DNA from: Nocardioides sp.
Lineage (GTDB): Bacteria > Actinomycetota > Actinomycetes > Propionibacteriales > Nocardioidaceae
DNA length: 6,251 nucleotides
Assembly: GCA_023252065.1 (NCBI GenBank)
Contig: JAHEXO010000143.1
Location: forward strand, 1-6,251
Reading direction: 5' to 3'
Within the stretch, counting starts at the first letter, position 1. Each line of letters opens with the position of its first letter. Both the position numbers and the translations under genes were made by a program. The notes beneath the pieces are model-generated. The model was given only the letters and a program-made list of their open reading frames with translations, was not told where the DNA came from and did no database searches. Shown here piece by piece: positions 5,690-6,251 of the stretch.

Positions 5690-6251
5690 TCAGTCCGAGA
5701 GGGAGATCAGGGCTCCCCGGTGGAACACCACCGCGACCGGTTGGTCGCCGGCCTCCAGTGGCGCCTCGTGCCCCAGGCCCGTGTTGGGCCGCGACACAGT
5801 GAGGCGAGGGCCGGCGTCGAGCTCGACGACGGCGTGGGTGCTGGGCCCGAGGTAGACGACCTCGCGGACCTTCCCGAGCGCGGCGACCTCGTCGGAGTCG
5901 AGCGCCGACCCGGGTGCGGCCACCCGGAGCTTCTCGGGCCGGACGGCGAAGTCGCCGTCGCGCCCGACGACGGCCCGAGCCGCCTCGCCGTTGATCCGGT
6001 TGGAGGTGCCGACGAATCCAGCGACGAAGGGGCTCGCCGGGTGCTCGTAGAGCTCGATCGGCGCGGCGACCTGCTCGACGCGACCCTCGTGGAAGACCGC
6101 GACCCGGTCGCTCATCGAGAGCGCCTCCTCCTGGTCGTGGGTCACGAACACGAAGGTGATGCCGACCTCACGCTGGATCTGCTTGAGCTCGATCTGCATC
6201 GCCCGGCGCAGCTTGAGGTCGAGCGCTCCGAGGGGCTCGTCCAGGAGCAGC
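5690..6251 (-). CDS. ydcT: Polyamine-type ABC transporter ATP-binding protein, C-terminal half (PotA/YdcT family); 5' end beyond window
   Basis: Cytoplasmic ATPase subunit that energises the importer. Only the last 186 codons are inside the window; family members are about 340-380 residues. The visible part begins at Walker B LLLDEP followed by the D-loop GALD and LKLRR. It continues with the switch histidine in [19 protein letters not shown] (visible residues 35-53) and the usual [25 protein letters not shown] segment, and ends in a TOBE domain with [10 protein letters not shown] (about 101-110), EVVYLG and a closing GDQPVAVVF stretch. The Walker A and ABC signature lie off the right edge. 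The methionine at 6199 is internal, not a start, because Walker B lies upstream of it in the same frame. It is the first visible gene of the operon, ahead of the binding protein; E. coli has the binding protein first. The operon promoter is not in the window. Confidence 0.95.
   Translation of the reverse strand, partial: LLLDEPLGALDLKLRRAMQIELKQIQREVGITFVFVTHDQEEALSMSDRVAVFHEGRVEQVAAPIELYEHPASPFVAGFVGTSNRINGEAARAVVGRDGDFAVRPEKLRVAAPGSALDSDEVAALGKVREVVYLGPSTHAVVELDAGPRLTVSRPNTGLGHEAPLEAGDQPVAVVFHRGALISLSD

Noticed and set aside
5690..6199. ATPase gene starting at the ATG at 6199 as a short standalone protein
   Set aside because: Walker B and D-loop codons lie upstream in the same frame up to the window edge, so this methionine is internal to a longer gene.

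Overview
The window comes from a high-GC Gram-positive bacterium, most likely an actinobacterium. Base composition is strongly GC-rich throughout, third codon positions are almost always G or C, GTG and TTG starts are used, and the exported binding protein is a lipoprotein. A Nocardioides-like relative is plausible, but nothing here fixes the genus.

Left part (1-2175, + strand): an AraC-type transcription factor with an N-terminal cupin sensor domain is followed 64 bases later by a flavin-dependent luciferase-like (LLM) oxidoreductase of the YhbW group. They may form a small regulator-enzyme unit. Copies of the heptamer TGACCGG are grouped in pairs in front of each gene. A short tandem repeat that could encode a 15-residue leader peptide lies between them.

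Middle (2180-2708, - strand): a small conserved protein resembling the DUF1579 group converges on the oxidoreductase gene with only 4 bases between the two stop codons. It may have a leaderless promoter. The 97 bases between it and the transporter operon hold no other gene.

Right part (2709-6251, - strand): an ABC importer operon of the polyamine-type family, running right to left as ATPase (5' half beyond the window edge), lipoprotein binding protein, permease 1, permease 2. The proteins match the Escherichia coli YdcT, YdcS, YdcU and YdcV set more closely than PotABCD. The junctions are tight: the two permease genes share one base, and permease 1 starts at a TTG one codon after the binding-protein stop. 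The lipoprotein would capture the solute outside the membrane, the two six-helix permeases form the channel, and the ATPase powers import.

The most notable hidden structure is at the binding-protein/permease 1 junction. A perfect small hairpin covers the permease Shine-Dalgarno, the upstream stop and the TTG start, and 15 bases further on lies a very GC-rich 16-bp hairpin inside the first codons of the permease. Together they look like a device that couples or throttles permease translation relative to the binding protein. I see no mobile element, CRISPR array, tRNA or rRNA, and no clearly new multi-gene system. No gene-free stretch exceeds 100 bases.
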